A stretch of 64,000 bases of DNA from Palsa-504 sp963818225 (GCA_963818225.1 CAWFRO010000008.1:1-64000), one strand, 5' to 3'; shown: positions 36,185 through 45,735, counted from the stretch's first letter. The notes: generated by a model not told the origin, from the letters alone. Numbers and translations: made by a program.

Positions 36185-37380
36185 CGGCGAAACGCACGCA
36201 GGAGCAGACCGGGGAACGGTCATTGGTGGTGCGTTCGGAATGCCGAAGTAGGCGATGAGCCCAGCGGCCCAGCGCGCTGTAGAGGAGCGGGTTAGCCCGG
36301 GCGGTCCGGTCGCTGGGCGAGGCCCCTTCGCCTGGCCCCGTTCGGATAGGCGGCTACGTCTGGTTTCCGCAGCCATGAGACGTGGTTACGCTGCGCCATT
36401 GCCGCTCCCTGTCTGGTGAGCCGCTGCTTGGGCACATGATGACATTCGGTTTCGGTTTCGGTCAATATCTTCGTCAAGTTTCTCAAAGAGCAGTGCGTGG
36501 GGCATGATAGGACGCCGACCGCAAAGTAGAACCGATACTCCTTTGAGGCCCAGGGCCTGGCAACCGCTTCGAGCGCAGGCGGTGCTGGGAGACGGACGCC
36601 TAGTCCCGGGGGGCGACCAGGAGACCTAACTTCCCAGGTCGCCTGCGGTTCTGGATTGATCTTCCCCGCGACCGGCGAGCCAGCCGGACGGCGAGCACAC
36701 CTGCGTTGTGGCGCTCGCATCTGCGTCGACGGGATGCGCATGTAGTTAAGCATGATCCGCGTCCGCGGGCCGTGCGGGCAGCCTTTCAATGGTGATGAGA
36801 GGAGGGCAGGCACCCCAGAAAAATATCCGTCACTTTCCGCCACACCTGAACCATGAATGCTTCTAATCATCTCTCGACGCGAAGAATTAGTTGCCGGGTG
36901 GCAATTGCTGAGCGGCAAGAAATGAACTTTCAACCGAGGAGCGTCTGATAATCCTGATAACCCACCAGTTGCAGAAATTGAAGCTCCGGGGTCTTTGTCT
37001 GCTTGATCGCACTCGGCGCGCCTGCGTGATTGATGTTTCTGCTGCGTCTACGCCGCGGTTATGACGTACCCCGATGGTGGGCGGCCTGACCGCTGAGGGA
37101 CGGGCCCGCCGTCAGAAGGTGCCGCTGTAGGCCGCGCAGATGTTCGAGCATGATATGGGCGCGGTGTAGGTGGCAAGGTGCCTGCGGGTTAGCATGAAGT
37201 CGGCATACCAGTGGCGGCGGTTCTGGCACGCGGGCGGTGAGGCGGCGCTGGAGTCCAGGGGCCCAGGCGAGAATGCGTGTAAGCCAGATAGGGCGTAGCT
37301 GGCCTGGCTGCGCGTCGCGCTGGACGCGGGGTCGGCGGCGTACGGCTGTAACCAGGACCAGCGGCGGACGCTGGCCCGGG
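36185..37380. other. Long region without a supported gene
   Basis: Open frames exist on both strands, but none has recognisable content or a ribosome-binding site. It is less GC-rich than average. A CGGTTTCGGTTTCGGT triplet repeat is at 36448-36463 and a single GGCAATTGCTGAG at 36900. It may hold remnants of the element's replication or regulatory segment, since a decayed initiator follows. Confidence 0.4.
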
Positions 37381-37840
37381 TCAGCACACTGATCGGAAAG
37401 CTGTTCCACATGCGCTGCACGCTGAGCGGGCGGGGCCGGCGGCGACTGCGATTTTTACCTCGACACCGCTGCGGACGTGGTGACGGCGCGGGTGGCCTGG
37501 TCGATGGCCGCGGACAGCAGGGCGAGCGTGGCCCAGGTGGGCGGGGCGGTGGTCGGCCCAGCCGGACCATCGAGCCGGATGATCGCGTGGAAGTGGACGA
37601 CACCGCGGCGCTGGTATTCGGCGACCTTGGCGTAGGAGACCCGGACCTGAGCGGCGAGGGCCTTGCCGGTGAGCCCGGCCTGACGGCCCAGCGCACGGCA
37701 CAAGGTGATGGTGAACCGGCGCCACAGCTCGGGTGCAGTATCTGGCCAGCACCGAGGTCGACTGGCTGACCCTGCAGGGTTTCCTGATAAGGAAGCGGCT
37801 GCGGCCACGGCCATGTTATTCGGGCCTGGATCCACGCCAT
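37381..37840 (-). pseudogene. RepSA-like replication initiator remnant
   Basis: The minus strand encodes WRRFTITLCRALGRQAGLT followed by VRVSYAKVAEYQRRGVVHFH and AIIRLDGP, the central signature of the replication initiators of actinomycete integrative and conjugative elements and pSAM2-type plasmids. The frame breaks near 37455, after which EVKIAVAAGPAR continues in another frame. The N-terminus and most of the C-terminus are missing. It shows that element 3 descends from an AICE. Confidence 0.75.
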
Positions 37841-37843
37841 ACC

Positions 37844-38488
37844 TCAGTGATCCGCGGAGAAGATCTCCCGAACCTCACGGGCGGCGTAGTACACCAGCAC
37901 GTACCCGGCGGCCGGGTCAGCCCACCACCAGCCGAGCGTGGCATTCAATACCAGCCCGGTCAGGACCGCAACAGCGAGGATCCCATCGATCGTGGTGACC
38001 CGGCCCTCAGTACGCAACACGGGGTTATCCAGCGCCCGGCCCGTCCGGGCCTTACCGGCTGCCAGCGCGAACATCACCACTGCGGTCGCCGCCGTCCAGA
38101 TGATCCCAGGCACAGAGTGCCGCGGATGGTAGCCAGCGGCCAACACCACGGTGGACTGGACAAGCAGGTAGACCGCCAGGGCGGCAAACGCGTACCCGAT
38201 CAGCCGCAGGCCACGGCGCTGGCGTTCATCGCTAGTGCCTGACAGTTCCCAGATCACCACCGTGGACGCGCCGATCTCGATCAGCGAGTCCAGGCCGAAT
38301 CCGGCCAATGCCACCGATCGGGCCGAGACCGCCGCGATAGCCAGGACCACGATCCCAGCCACGTTCCAGGCCAGCGTCACCCACTCCAGGACAAAGCCCC
38401 GGCGCAGCAGAGCGCTCCGCGCCGCGGTATCAGCAGGAGTCACTTGCCAAGTCTGGCAGGCCAGCGAGGCAACGTGCTGAGCGGGCAT
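37844..38488 (-). CDS. Cation diffusion facilitator-like transporter, short form
   Basis: A 214-aa membrane protein with five or six hydrophobic helices and the CDF-like fragments VALAGFGLDSLIEIGASTVV and RVTTIDGILAVAVLTGLVLN. It lacks the cytosolic C-terminal domain of full CDF proteins. ATG 38488 lies only 14 bp from the divergent mntP start. GTG 38443 (TPADTAARSALL...) is a plausible alternative that would leave room for promoters. Probably exports a divalent metal. Confidence 0.8.
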   Translation of the reverse strand: MPAQHVASLACQTWQVTPADTAARSALLRRGFVLEWVTLAWNVAGIVVLAIAAVSARSVALAGFGLDSLIEIGASTVVIWELSGTSDERQRRGLRLIGYAFAALAVYLLVQSTVVLAAGYHPRHSVPGIIWTAATAVVMFALAAGKARTGRALDNPVLRTEGRVTTIDGILAVAVLTGLVLNATLGWWWADPAAGYVLVYYAAREVREIFSADH

Positions 38489-38502
38489 GAGAGCCTGAAT
38501 CG

Positions 38503-39057
38503 GTGCTGAAACTGCTGGCCTTTGTGCTTCCGCTGGGCCTTGACTCCTTCGCTGTCGCCGCAGCGATCGGGGCCAGGCAGGCGATTACTGGGTGGCAGCG
38601 ACTGCGTATCTCGCTGGTCTTTGTGATCTTCGAAGGCGGAATGCCGCTCATCGGCTTGGGCCTGGGCGCCGCATTGGCCCGCGGAATCGGCCAGGTCGCC
38701 GACTACCTGGCGGGCGCCGCCGTTATGGCCATCGGAGCCTGGATGCTCCTGGCGGGCGACAAGGACGACGAGGACAGGGCCGCGCGTATCATCACCAGCC
38801 GAGGGCTAGCGCTCATCGCACTGGGGCTCAGCATCAGCCTGGACGAGCTGGCCATCGGATTTACCATTGGCCTGGCTCACCTGCCCGTCATTACCGTCAT
38901 CGTGGCCATCGCCGTGCAGGCCTTCATAGCGGCTCAACTCGGCCTGGCCATCGGCGCCAAGATCGGCGAGCGCTGGCGCGAGCGGGCAGAACAGGTCGCC
39001 GGAATTGCCCTGATACTGCTCGGCGCCTACCTGATCGCCCAGCGGATCATCCAGTAA
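38503..39057 (+). CDS. mntP: Manganese efflux pump MntP-like
   Basis: A 184-aa, six-helix membrane protein. It has two copies of the MntP signature: LPLGLDSFAVAAAIG in helix 1 and GLSISLDELAIGFTIG in helix 4, each with the metal-binding Asp. MntP proteins export Mn2+. Start GTG 38503. It is divergent from the CDF-like gene, and the two may be regulated together; no yybP-ykoY-type riboswitch could be recognised in the tiny gap. Confidence 0.88.
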   Translation: MLKLLAFVLPLGLDSFAVAAAIGARQAITGWQRLRISLVFVIFEGGMPLIGLGLGAALARGIGQVADYLAGAAVMAIGAWMLLAGDKDDEDRAARIITSRGLALIALGLSISLDELAIGFTIGLAHLPVITVIVAIAVQAFIAAQLGLAIGAKIGERWRERAEQVAGIALILLGAYLIAQRIIQ

Positions 39058-39242
39058 GCGAGGCTGTCAGCTTCGTCGTGCCGTGGGAAACAGTCCGGCC
39101 ACGCCTGCGGGCAGGAGCATCAGCGGGGTTTTCGCGTCATTCCCGAGCTGGCAGATACCTTCTAGCGCCGAGACCACAAACGAGATGTATCGTGATTATT
39201 ACGGGAGGGAGCCGGGAGAGGACAAGGAAGGCGGCGCTGAGC

Positions 39243-40052
39243 ATGTTCGAGAGGTTCACCGACCGGGCGCGGCGCGTCGTGGTCCTGGCCCAGGAGGAGG
39301 CCAGGATGCTCAGCCACGACTACATCGGCACCGAGCACATCCTGATCGCCCTCATCCGTGAGGGCGGCGGGGTAGCAGCCCAGGCGCTGGAGTCCCTCGG
39401 AATCACCGAGGAGGCGGCGCGCCAGCAGGTCGAGGAGATCACCGGGCGGGGCCAGCAGGACCCGCCGCGCGGGCACATCCCGTTCACGCCACCGGCCAAG
39501 AAGGTACTGCAGCTGTCGATGCGCGAGGCGATCGCACTCGGTCATGCCTACATCGGGACTGAGCACATCCTGCTCGGCCTCATTCGCGAAGGCCAGAGCC
39601 CTGGGATGCAGGTACTGAACGGCCTGGGCGTTGATCCGGACAGGGTCCGTCAGCGAGTGATCCAGCTGGTGTCTGCCAGGCGGGTCCAAGAGGAGCCCGC
39701 CACCGGCCGCGGCGCCGGCCGGGGGAAGCGCAAGCTGTTGTCTGAGTTCCGCGGCCGTCTCGACTCGCTGGACTGGCGCTTGTCGGTGCTGGAACAACGC
39801 GTCGGCAGCTCTCCTGACCTGGCTCAGCTCGACCAGGAGATCACCCAGGTCCGGAGCGACAAGGAGAGTGCCATCGACGCCCAGGACTTCGAGAACGCGG
39901 CCGTGCTGCGGGACAGGGAACAGCAATTGCTCAACGAAAAGACCGCTCGGCAGCAGGAGTGGGCAGCCCTCCCGTCGTTGAGCGATGAGGTCGAGCGACT
40001 CCGTGATCTTCTCCGCCGGTACGGCATCGACCCTCAGGACGGCGCGGCATAG
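39243..40052 (+). CDS. Clp N-terminal domain protein with UvrB/C-like motif (ClpC-like, no ATPase)
   Basis: A 269-aa protein. Two Clp-N repeats cover residues 1-150: FERFTDRARRVVVLAQEEAR with HDYIGTEHILIALI, and ALGHAYIGTEHILLGLIREG. A coiled, charged C-terminus contains IDAQDFENAAVLRDREQQLL, a UvrB/UvrC-type motif. This corresponds to ClpC cut before its AAA+ modules. It could act as an adaptor or competitor for ClpC substrates. ATG 39243 is chosen because Clp-N similarity begins there; a short AT-rich leader with GGGAGGGAGCC is upstream. Confidence 0.88.
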   Translation: MFERFTDRARRVVVLAQEEARMLSHDYIGTEHILIALIREGGGVAAQALESLGITEEAARQQVEEITGRGQQDPPRGHIPFTPPAKKVLQLSMREAIALGHAYIGTEHILLGLIREGQSPGMQVLNGLGVDPDRVRQRVIQLVSARRVQEEPATGRGAGRGKRKLLSEFRGRLDSLDWRLSVLEQRVGSSPDLAQLDQEITQVRSDKESAIDAQDFENAAVLRDREQQLLNEKTARQQEWAALPSLSDEVERLRDLLRRYGIDPQDGAA

Positions 40053-40369
40053 CCGACGGCCCCACGTTCCCTGCCGACCTCGCCAACGCGATTACCCGCA
40101 CCGGAGGCAGAGCAGGTGCTAGATCGCTCGTTACCATCGCAGCTTTAGGCATCGCCGACCTACCCTCCGGAGCCGTAAACCTCGTTGCTGACCGCTGGCC
40201 CGACCTATGCCTTCGCGCGACGACCGCAACCGGGTACAAGGCAGCCCACTCTGGACTCCAACCGGTCCTTGGGGGTAGTACTCACGGATCATCCCTGAGG
40301 ACTACGCGGCTCCGTAGATCGCCCGCGGGGCCGATGCGCGGCGCCGCCGTGCTACGGCATGGTTGATCC

Positions 40370-40891
40370 ATGAACGCGGGCCCCGCGACTCCGCTGGCTG
40401 ATCCCCCGGTCGCCGCCAGCCGTCGGCGGGTCCTGGCCCGGACCCGGCTCGACTTCTGGCTTGACGCCCTCCTACTGGTGGCCTACACGCTGGCCTACAG
40501 CCTGGGATTCACCGGCATCGCCACTCACGAATGGCTCGGCATCGGGCTTGGCGTGGTCTTGCTGGCCCACCTCACGCTGCACTGGGACTGGGTGATCCGC
40601 ACCACCCGGAAGCTGCTGCGCCGAGGCGGCCGAGACCGGTTCGTCTGGCTGGTCAACCTGCTGCTGCTGCTGTCCATGACGCTGTGTATCGCGTCCGGCA
40701 TCCTGATATCCGAGGTGGCGCTGCCGGAACTGGGGATCACCCTTCCGGCCAGCTCCTTCTGGCGGCAGATGCACGACACCACGGCGACGCTGACGCTGAT
40801 CCTCGTGCCCATCCACGCCGCGCTTGACTGGCGGTGGATCGTGGGCGTGGCCCGCCGTTTCACCGCCTGGCGTCCGGGGCGGTCACGGTGA
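40370..40891 (+). CDS. DUF4405 domain membrane protein
   Basis: A 173-aa protein with four hydrophobic helices (LDALLLVAYTLAYSLGF, GIGLGVVLLAHLTLHW, LLLLLSMTLCIASGILI, TLTLILVPIHAALDW) and conserved His residues at helix ends (HLTLHW, IHAALDW), which suggests a cytochrome b-like haem site, as in DUF4405 proteins. Its stop codon overlaps the start of the next gene (GTGA), so the two form an operon. Confidence 0.82.
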   Translation: MNAGPATPLADPPVAASRRRVLARTRLDFWLDALLLVAYTLAYSLGFTGIATHEWLGIGLGVVLLAHLTLHWDWVIRTTRKLLRRGGRDRFVWLVNLLLLLSMTLCIASGILISEVALPELGITLPASSFWRQMHDTTATLTLILVPIHAALDWRWIVGVARRFTAWRPGRSR

Positions 40892-41214
40892 AGTTCCTCC
40901 GGCATCTCACCGTGGTCGTGCTCGCGGTGGCGGTCATCGTCGGGCTGGGCCTGTTGTGGGCGCACGCCTCCGGCGGCGGCACCGGTATCGGTGGCGGCCC
41001 CGGGCAGGCACCCTCGCGCGAGGCCCTGCTGCGGCTGGAGCAGGTCAAGGCCGGGGTGATCAAGGTCCAATCCGACAACGGGTTTCACCTCGCCGATACC
41101 GGCAACCTGATCCGGACCTGCGAAATCGAGGCGGTACTGGCGGCCGTAGTGATCACGGTCAGCGTCGTCCGGCGGCGGCACCGCCGGATGCGGCGCACCG
41201 CCATCAGGGCATAG
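40888..41214 (+). CDS. Small membrane protein downstream of DUF4405
   Basis: A 108-aa protein starting at GTG 40888. An N-terminal hydrophobic helix (LTVVVLAVAVIVGLGLLW) leads to a Gly-rich linker and an extracytoplasmic segment, then a second helix, IEAVLAAVVITVSVV, and a basic tail. No family recognised. Coupling with the DUF4405 gene suggests a joint membrane redox complex; that is inference only. Confidence 0.7.
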   Translation: MKFLRHLTVVVLAVAVIVGLGLLWAHASGGGTGIGGGPGQAPSREALLRLEQVKAGVIKVQSDNGFHLADTGNLIRTCEIEAVLAAVVITVSVVRRRHRRMRRTAIRA

Positions 41215-41404
41215 AACGGCCGCCACCAGCTACACACCAGGCCGCAGAAGTCGGGTGGGCTGCCTGAATGACGGGTCCCTTCTAGGCGTGTCGGATAGGC
41301 ATATTCTGCCTGAGCCCCTCGCTCACGTCGCAGATCCTGGGATACGAAACTGGCTCTCATCGTCGGCGCTATGGCAGGAGGATAAAAGCGCCCGCAGTCC
41401 GCGC

Positions 41405-41600
41405 CCGTAACTGGTTTCGGGACGAAGAGGCCATCTGCTAACGCAGTGCTAAAACAACTGTGGATGCGTGAGGACGACCGTGGACGCCAAGATGCCCTTG
41501 CATGTCGCCCGGCCTGTTCAGGCGCACTCTGGTGGACCCCTGTAGACTCGGAAAATCCTGCTGAAAACGGACGGTCAGCGGGCATTCGAAGTAGCTGGCA
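41405..41600 (+). repeat. Element-end repeat C1 (TGCTAAC pair and conserved tail)
   Basis: Begins with GGTTTCGGGACGAAGAGGCC (as in the B3/B4 hairpins), then the pair TGCTAAC/TGCTAAA (41436-41453), then a block GGCGCACTCTGGTGGA ... CTGTAGAC ... AAATCCTGCTGAAAA that recurs at 48806-48859. It looks like an integrative-element end without its core. Confidence 0.55.
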
Positions 41601-41648
41601 CCCTCGGACATCGGTGTCAAGGCTCGCGCGCGGGCCTTGTTCGGTCCT

Positions 41649-41801
41649 TTAGGCTGCAGCGGCTGCCTTCGCGGTTGTCATGAATACCTCAAGCTCGCGG
41701 CGGATGTCGGGTCCGCAGGGCTGATAGACGAGTTCGGTCACGCCGATGTCAGCGAGATGGCTGAGGCGCGCGCGGAGTTGATCGGTGGTTCCGCTGCACG
41801 G
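41649..41801 (-). pseudogene. LLM-class flavin/F420-dependent oxidoreductase, C-terminal fragment
   Basis: The minus strand reads LRARLSHLADIGVTELVYQP then GPDIRRELEVFMTTA and a stop, the usual C-terminus of luciferase-like monooxygenases. Only about 50 residues remain, and the rest is absent upstream. Confidence 0.6.
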
Positions 41802-42073
41802 CCTTCTGAGAATCGGAGGCTCACCGATGGTGATCCATCCGACGCAGTGGCTGGTGTAGATCGCTCCGAATCAGATACTGATCAGCGGAGGCGTGCCACA
41901 TACTTCTCGGGGGAGCACCCGTGGTTCGGGGAGTTCCGCCATCGGGTGCGTCCCGCCTGGAACCAGGGCCAGATGGGAGTCGACCCAGCCGGGCGGATCA
42001 GGTTCGACGTCCCGCGAGGTCAACTTGAGGGCTTAATCCGTGACAATGGGGTCATAGCGTGGGAAGATCCGGC

Positions 42074-43117
42074 ATGACGACTTCGCAACCAGGCCGGACT
42101 TTCGTAATACCCATTATGGAGGTGCTCTGCGAGTTTGAGAACGTCACTGGCGATTGTGCCATTGACAGCTTCGGGAATATCCATGCGTTCGTCGCTTTCG
42201 CCGGCGGGTCATGTGACCAGGAGCCGCTCATCAACTACGCCACCGGCGGCGGTGATAACTGGCGTTCCTGGAGCACCCACTACCGGGGCTGGGTGCTTGG
42301 CGCGGCCGTCGGCAACGACCAGCCGTTCCTGCTGTTCGTGAACAGCGGTGGCGTACATATCGGGAAGCTGGCCGACAATCTCCAATTCGCCCCGAGCGTG
42401 ACGCTGAGCAGCCAGTCAGCGGACTGGAAATTCAGCACTGGCGATCTGGTCGCCAAAAATGACACATGGTGGGCGATCTGGGCCGAACGGGCTGCCCCTT
42501 CGGAGCCCTTCCAGATGTTCCAGGCGTCCACGATGACCTCCGCCACAGGCTTGCCGCAGCCCATCGGCAGCGCGCTGCCGCAACCCTTGACCAACTCCGC
42601 CCCGTCCCTCGCTCTCGACCCGGCCGACCCTGATAGCGCGGTACTGGCCTGGATGGTGGTCCTGGAGGATTCCGCTATCGTTCGCTTGGCCCGGGCCCAT
42701 AGCAGCGATGCCGTCTGGCGCGAGCAGGCGTGGGCACCCCCAAGCCCGCAGTCCGACCGATACATTGGCGAGCCCGACCTGTTCGCGTCCGATGGGCATC
42801 TGTATGGCGCCTACGTCGACAACGACACGATCACCTACACGCTTGACCCGCCCAATGGAACCACCACGACCAGTTTTCAGGGCGACGGCAACGCGCCACG
42901 GGTCGCAGCCAGCGGAGGCCAGACCTTTGTCGCCTGGCAGGACGGTAATAGTCAGGTTGTCGTGGGAGAGCCCCCGGCCGTCGGATCGGTGGCCCTGGGG
43001 TTCAGCCCGAGCGGTAACACCGAGCGATTGATCGGGCTGGCGGCCTACCAGGGCCAGGTGACCGTACTGGCCGTCACCTTCGCCGACAAGATTCTGTGGG
43101 CCGGGGCGCCAACCTGA
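42074..43117 (+). CDS. Beta-propeller-like protein of unknown function
   Basis: A 347-aa protein starting at ATG 42074. Repeated blocks carry an aromatic/Asp pattern (GGGDNWRSWS, ADNLQFAPSV, KNDTWWAIW, SDGHLYGAYV, SGGQTFVAWQDG), as in sialidase- or WD-like propellers. No signal peptide or catalytic motif was recognised. The frame is intact within an otherwise decayed area. A small frame ending at 42077 (YFSGEHPWFGEFRHRVRP...) overlaps its start and may be a remnant of another gene. Confidence 0.6.
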   Translation: MTTSQPGRTFVIPIMEVLCEFENVTGDCAIDSFGNIHAFVAFAGGSCDQEPLINYATGGGDNWRSWSTHYRGWVLGAAVGNDQPFLLFVNSGGVHIGKLADNLQFAPSVTLSSQSADWKFSTGDLVAKNDTWWAIWAERAAPSEPFQMFQASTMTSATGLPQPIGSALPQPLTNSAPSLALDPADPDSAVLAWMVVLEDSAIVRLARAHSSDAVWREQAWAPPSPQSDRYIGEPDLFASDGHLYGAYVDNDTITYTLDPPNGTTTTSFQGDGNAPRVAASGGQTFVAWQDGNSQVVVGEPPAVGSVALGFSPSGNTERLIGLAAYQGQVTVLAVTFADKILWAGAPT

Positions 43118-43589
43118 AAGGGGACGACAAAATGCCGCCCCAACTCGGCAGGGTCGTCGCCTAGTAATCGAGCGTTGATGCCGAAATGCCGATCTTTCCG
43201 CACCAGCAGTTGGCATCGAAGACTTGCAGGGTGGTCATCCGTAAGGCCGCTGCACATGAGCGTGGCCAGGCCTGAGTGACAAGCTGAGTGACAACCGCTC
43301 CGGCGTTCGGCGGGTGCTGGCGGATTCCAGCGGACAGTAATCCGCCGGTACGCGCAGTACCGCCAGAGGCCATGCGCGTGCGCGCTGCCTTCGGGACGAA
43401 GAGACTGGTTGCGCTGCCGAATCTGGCCGTAGGTGGATATCGAGACAGGAACTGGCTGCGGCAGCCCGTCCGCCTGCTCCCGCCTGGCCTTGCTGGCTGC
43501 GGCGGGAAGATTGGCCACTCGCCAGCCGCAACGGCCTGGCTCCTGCTGCACAGCTGGCCTTGCCGACGCTGTTCCCGCCCCAGGGCACC
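43118..43589. other. Intergenic, no gene seen
   Basis: No supported gene. It contains a stretch CCTTCGGGACGAAGAGA (43390-43406) related to the hairpin in the B and C element ends, so another relic boundary may lie here. Confidence 0.35.
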
Positions 43590-44031
43590 TTTTTGTTTAG
43601 CGGCCTCCTTGCGCGCGGCGTCTAACCTGTGCAGTTCGGTCTCCAGCAAGCTCATGGCCTTCAGGAACGCCTGCTGTTCACCCGGGCTTAGCTGGTCCGG
43701 GACCCGGGCCAGCGGACTGGCGGCGCCGTCCAGCCACCGGCCGATCAGGTCGATCGGCGGGGTCGGGGTACCGCTCCACGAACCCAGCCCGGTCCAGGTC
43801 GGCCAGCACGCCGCTGACGGTGGGCATGGTCAGGCCCAGCCGGGACGCCAGCTCGCCGACGGTAAGTTGGCCGGCGCGCAGCTGCTCCAGCGCGGCGACA
43901 TGGCGCGGGCCCAGCGGCGCGGACGTCAGCGGGGACGCGCCGTCCTGCCAGCGCCGCATTCCTCGGGACACCCGCGGGAACAGCTGCATCAGGCGCAGGC
44001 ACAGCGCGGAACCTGTGGCTTCGTCCGGCAT
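43590..44031 (-). pseudogene. MarR family regulator, internally disrupted
   Basis: From ATG 44031: GSALCLRLMQLFPRVSRGM, then PRHVAALEQLRAGQLTVGEL, ASRLGLTMPTVSGVLADLDR and AGFVERYPDPADR, a clear winged HTH of the MarR type. After that the frame changes to RWLDGAASPLARVPDQLSPG ... EQQAFLKAMSLLETEL, the usual C-terminal dimerisation helix. About 10-15 residues of the wing appear deleted at about 43750-43770. Confidence 0.75.
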
Positions 44032-44081
44032 TCGCCCTCCTGTTGACGCGACCCGTGGCACCCGCGGGCTCCTCGGCGCCA

Positions 44082-44318
44082 CCCTCGGTTCGGCCTCCGA
44101 ACGGGATGAGACGGGCCTGGCCCGGCGCATGCTGCACCTGCTGGGCCCGGGGGATGCTGGTCCTGCTGGACCGGGCCTTTGATAACGCCGCGTACCTGGC
44201 CGAGATCGCGGCGACCGGGGCGGTGCCGCTGGTCCGGGCCAAGTCCACCCGGACCCCGCTGGTCCTGCAGCACCTGCCGGACGGTTCCTACCTGTCGTGC
44301 CTGGGCGAGCTGGTGGTC
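44082..44318 (+). pseudogene. IS4-family transposase fragment
   Basis: LARRMLHLLGPG in one frame, then GMLVLLDRAFDNAAYLAEIA, TGAVPLVRAKSTRTPLV and LPDGSYLSCLG, which is the middle of an IS4-type transposase (the LADRGFD-like strand with catalytic Asp). Both ends are missing. Confidence 0.65.
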
Positions 44319-44321
44319 CCA

Positions 44322-44606
44322 ATGGAAGTCGTCCTGAGCGCGGTCATGGGCTTCATGACAGGGGTAGTACAAGCCGCAAAGTTCTTGCGACATGAGATCG
44401 CTGGGATGGTCGAGCCGAGACTCGAAGACATCGAGCAGCAACTGCATAACCTACGAGCCGAGACCAACCTCGACGCGGCTACACGGCTCACAGCGCTCAG
44501 CAAGCTCCTTGAAGATCGCCATCCGCACGAGTTACCAGACTCAACACCTCATCTGGCCCGAACACGGCCGAGGCAGCCAGGCCGTCCGCCGCGGACAAGT
44601 GACTGA
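44322..44606 (+). CDS. Hypothetical helical protein or fragment
   Basis: ATG 44322 lies in frame with the transposase fragment but the content changes completely: a hydrophobic start (VVLSAVMGFMTGVVQAAKF) then a charged helix (VEPRLEDIEQQLHNLRAET). About 94 aa. It could be a small independent gene or a fusion at a junction. The C-terminal 20 residues are Pro/Arg-rich and look non-coding. No family recognised. Confidence 0.3.
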   Translation: MEVVLSAVMGFMTGVVQAAKFLRHEIAGMVEPRLEDIEQQLHNLRAETNLDAATRLTALSKLLEDRHPHELPDSTPHLARTRPRQPGRPPRTSD

Positions 44607-44664
44607 ATAGCCTAGTGACGACCGTAGACGGCATTTGCTAGCCGCAGGGTCGTCCGATCGCCGT

Positions 44665-44833
44665 ACGCGCCGGTGGTTCGCATTTAGATGGTGGGCAGCC
44701 CAGCATCGTGCCACATTCGTGCCACGATAAGAGGAGAACTGCGGTCGTGAGCAGTCACTCAGGGGCGTTGCAAACGGGCTCTGAGCTGGGTACATCGAGG
44801 TCAGAGCTGACCGTGAAGTGTCCTCCTAAGCAG
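44665..44833 (+). repeat. Family B repeat B2
   Basis: GTGCCAC occurs twice with an 11-bp period (44708-44725), then GGAGAACTGCGGTC, CACTCAGGGGCG, CTCTGAGCTGGGTACATCG, GTCAGAGCTGACC and the core TCCTCCTAAGCAG (44821-44833). The same order and spacing are found in B3, B4 and B5. Confidence 0.75.
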
Positions 44834-45026
44834 TGGATCACCAGGGATGCAGTGCATTAGTGCAGCAACCAGGCCGACATCCACCGATCCGAGATCGATG
44901 CCGTTGACCTGCTGACTTGCGTAAATGACCGCCATCGACCTCGTTGCCGATAGTTCTCATCGAGAGGGCGGGCCACAGGCGTGCCAGATGCCGGTCCAAG
45001 CCTGGTATTCCTCGGGGCTGCGCGCC

Positions 45027-45350
45027 CTATCGGGCTGGCCGGTACTGAGAACCTTGCGCTCTGCTCAGGGCCTCAATCCGCTCCTGGCCGCTCAGAAGCC
45101 GAGTGGTCTTGGAGGACTTGACCGCACCTCCGGCGGTGACTGCAAGGTCGACGCTGGCAGCCGTTGCATCATCGGCTGCCTCGATGATGATCAGCACGTC
45201 ATACTCGCCGAGCGGGTACCCGCCCACCATGATCTTTACTCCCATTGCCTCCAGCGCTGGCTTGACTGCTTCGAGGCGGTCGTGCGGCTCCTTGATCTGG
45301 GCTGCCACCGATTCCGGTGTATAAGCGGCCTCATACATGTACAGCGCCAT
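45027..45350 (-). CDS. GYD domain protein
   Basis: A 107-aa protein with the GYD family pattern: YMYEAAYTPESVAAQIKEP at the start, MGVKIMVGGYPLGEYDVLII in the middle, and a C-terminal helix with AVTAGGAVKSSKTTRLLS. GYD proteins are small ferredoxin-like-fold proteins of unknown function. It lies 33 bp downstream of the DUF3303 gene, so the two are probably one operon within the module between B2 and B3. Confidence 0.85.
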   Translation of the reverse strand: MALYMYEAAYTPESVAAQIKEPHDRLEAVKPALEAMGVKIMVGGYPLGEYDVLIIIEAADDATAASVDLAVTAGGAVKSSKTTRLLSGQERIEALSRAQGSQYRPAR

Positions 45351-45383
45351 GGCAATATCCCTCCCTGCTTTGCCGGCGTAGTA

Positions 45384-45674
45384 CTACTTGACCGAGGATC
45401 GGAAACTCGCTGCCTCGGACATGACTTCTGCTGTTTGCTGGATCGGCTGCAGAGCACGTACCGTGAAGTCGAGCCATGGGGTCCAGGGAGCAGTTACGCC
45501 TGCGAGGACGCCTACGTCATCTGTCTCCGTGATACACATTCCGCCCGATCCATCGGCAAACCCAGACCATTCGTGGAGTTCCACGGGTGGCTGCCACTTC
45601 GCGAAGAGGCTCAGGATCCTTGCTTGGTCGACTTCTGAGCCACTGCTGATCTTAAAAGTGATAAGGAATCGCAT
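45384..45674 (-). CDS. DUF3303 domain protein
   Basis: A 96-aa protein from ATG 45674, beginning MRFLITFKISSGSEVDQA and continuing with SLFAKWQPPVELHEWSGFAD and GGMCITETDD. This is the DUF3303 pattern, a ferredoxin-like fold with roles unknown. The next upstream frame would start four residues earlier, but ATG 45674 fits the family. First gene of the small operon. Confidence 0.82.
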   Translation of the reverse strand: MRFLITFKISSGSEVDQARILSLFAKWQPPVELHEWSGFADGSGGMCITETDDVGVLAGVTAPWTPWLDFTVRALQPIQQTAEVMSEAASFRSSVK

Positions 45675-45719
45675 AGTTCCCCCCAATGCGTCGAACGCTC
45701 CAGCGGTGCATTGATAGCA

Positions 45720-45735
45720 CTCACCTCTAGGTGAG
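45720..45735. promoter_or_regulatory. CTCACCT-CT-AGGTGAG palindrome upstream of DUF3303 operon
   Basis: A 16-bp near-perfect inverted repeat 46 bp upstream of the start codon, in a tract (45700-45930) that is clearly AT-richer than its surroundings. Position and symmetry fit an operator over the promoter. No regulator gene is adjacent. Confidence 0.45.

Noticed and set aside
36292..36933. 213-codon minus-strand frame in the long gene-poor stretch
   Set aside because: No ribosome-binding site, no motif, composition like non-coding DNA.
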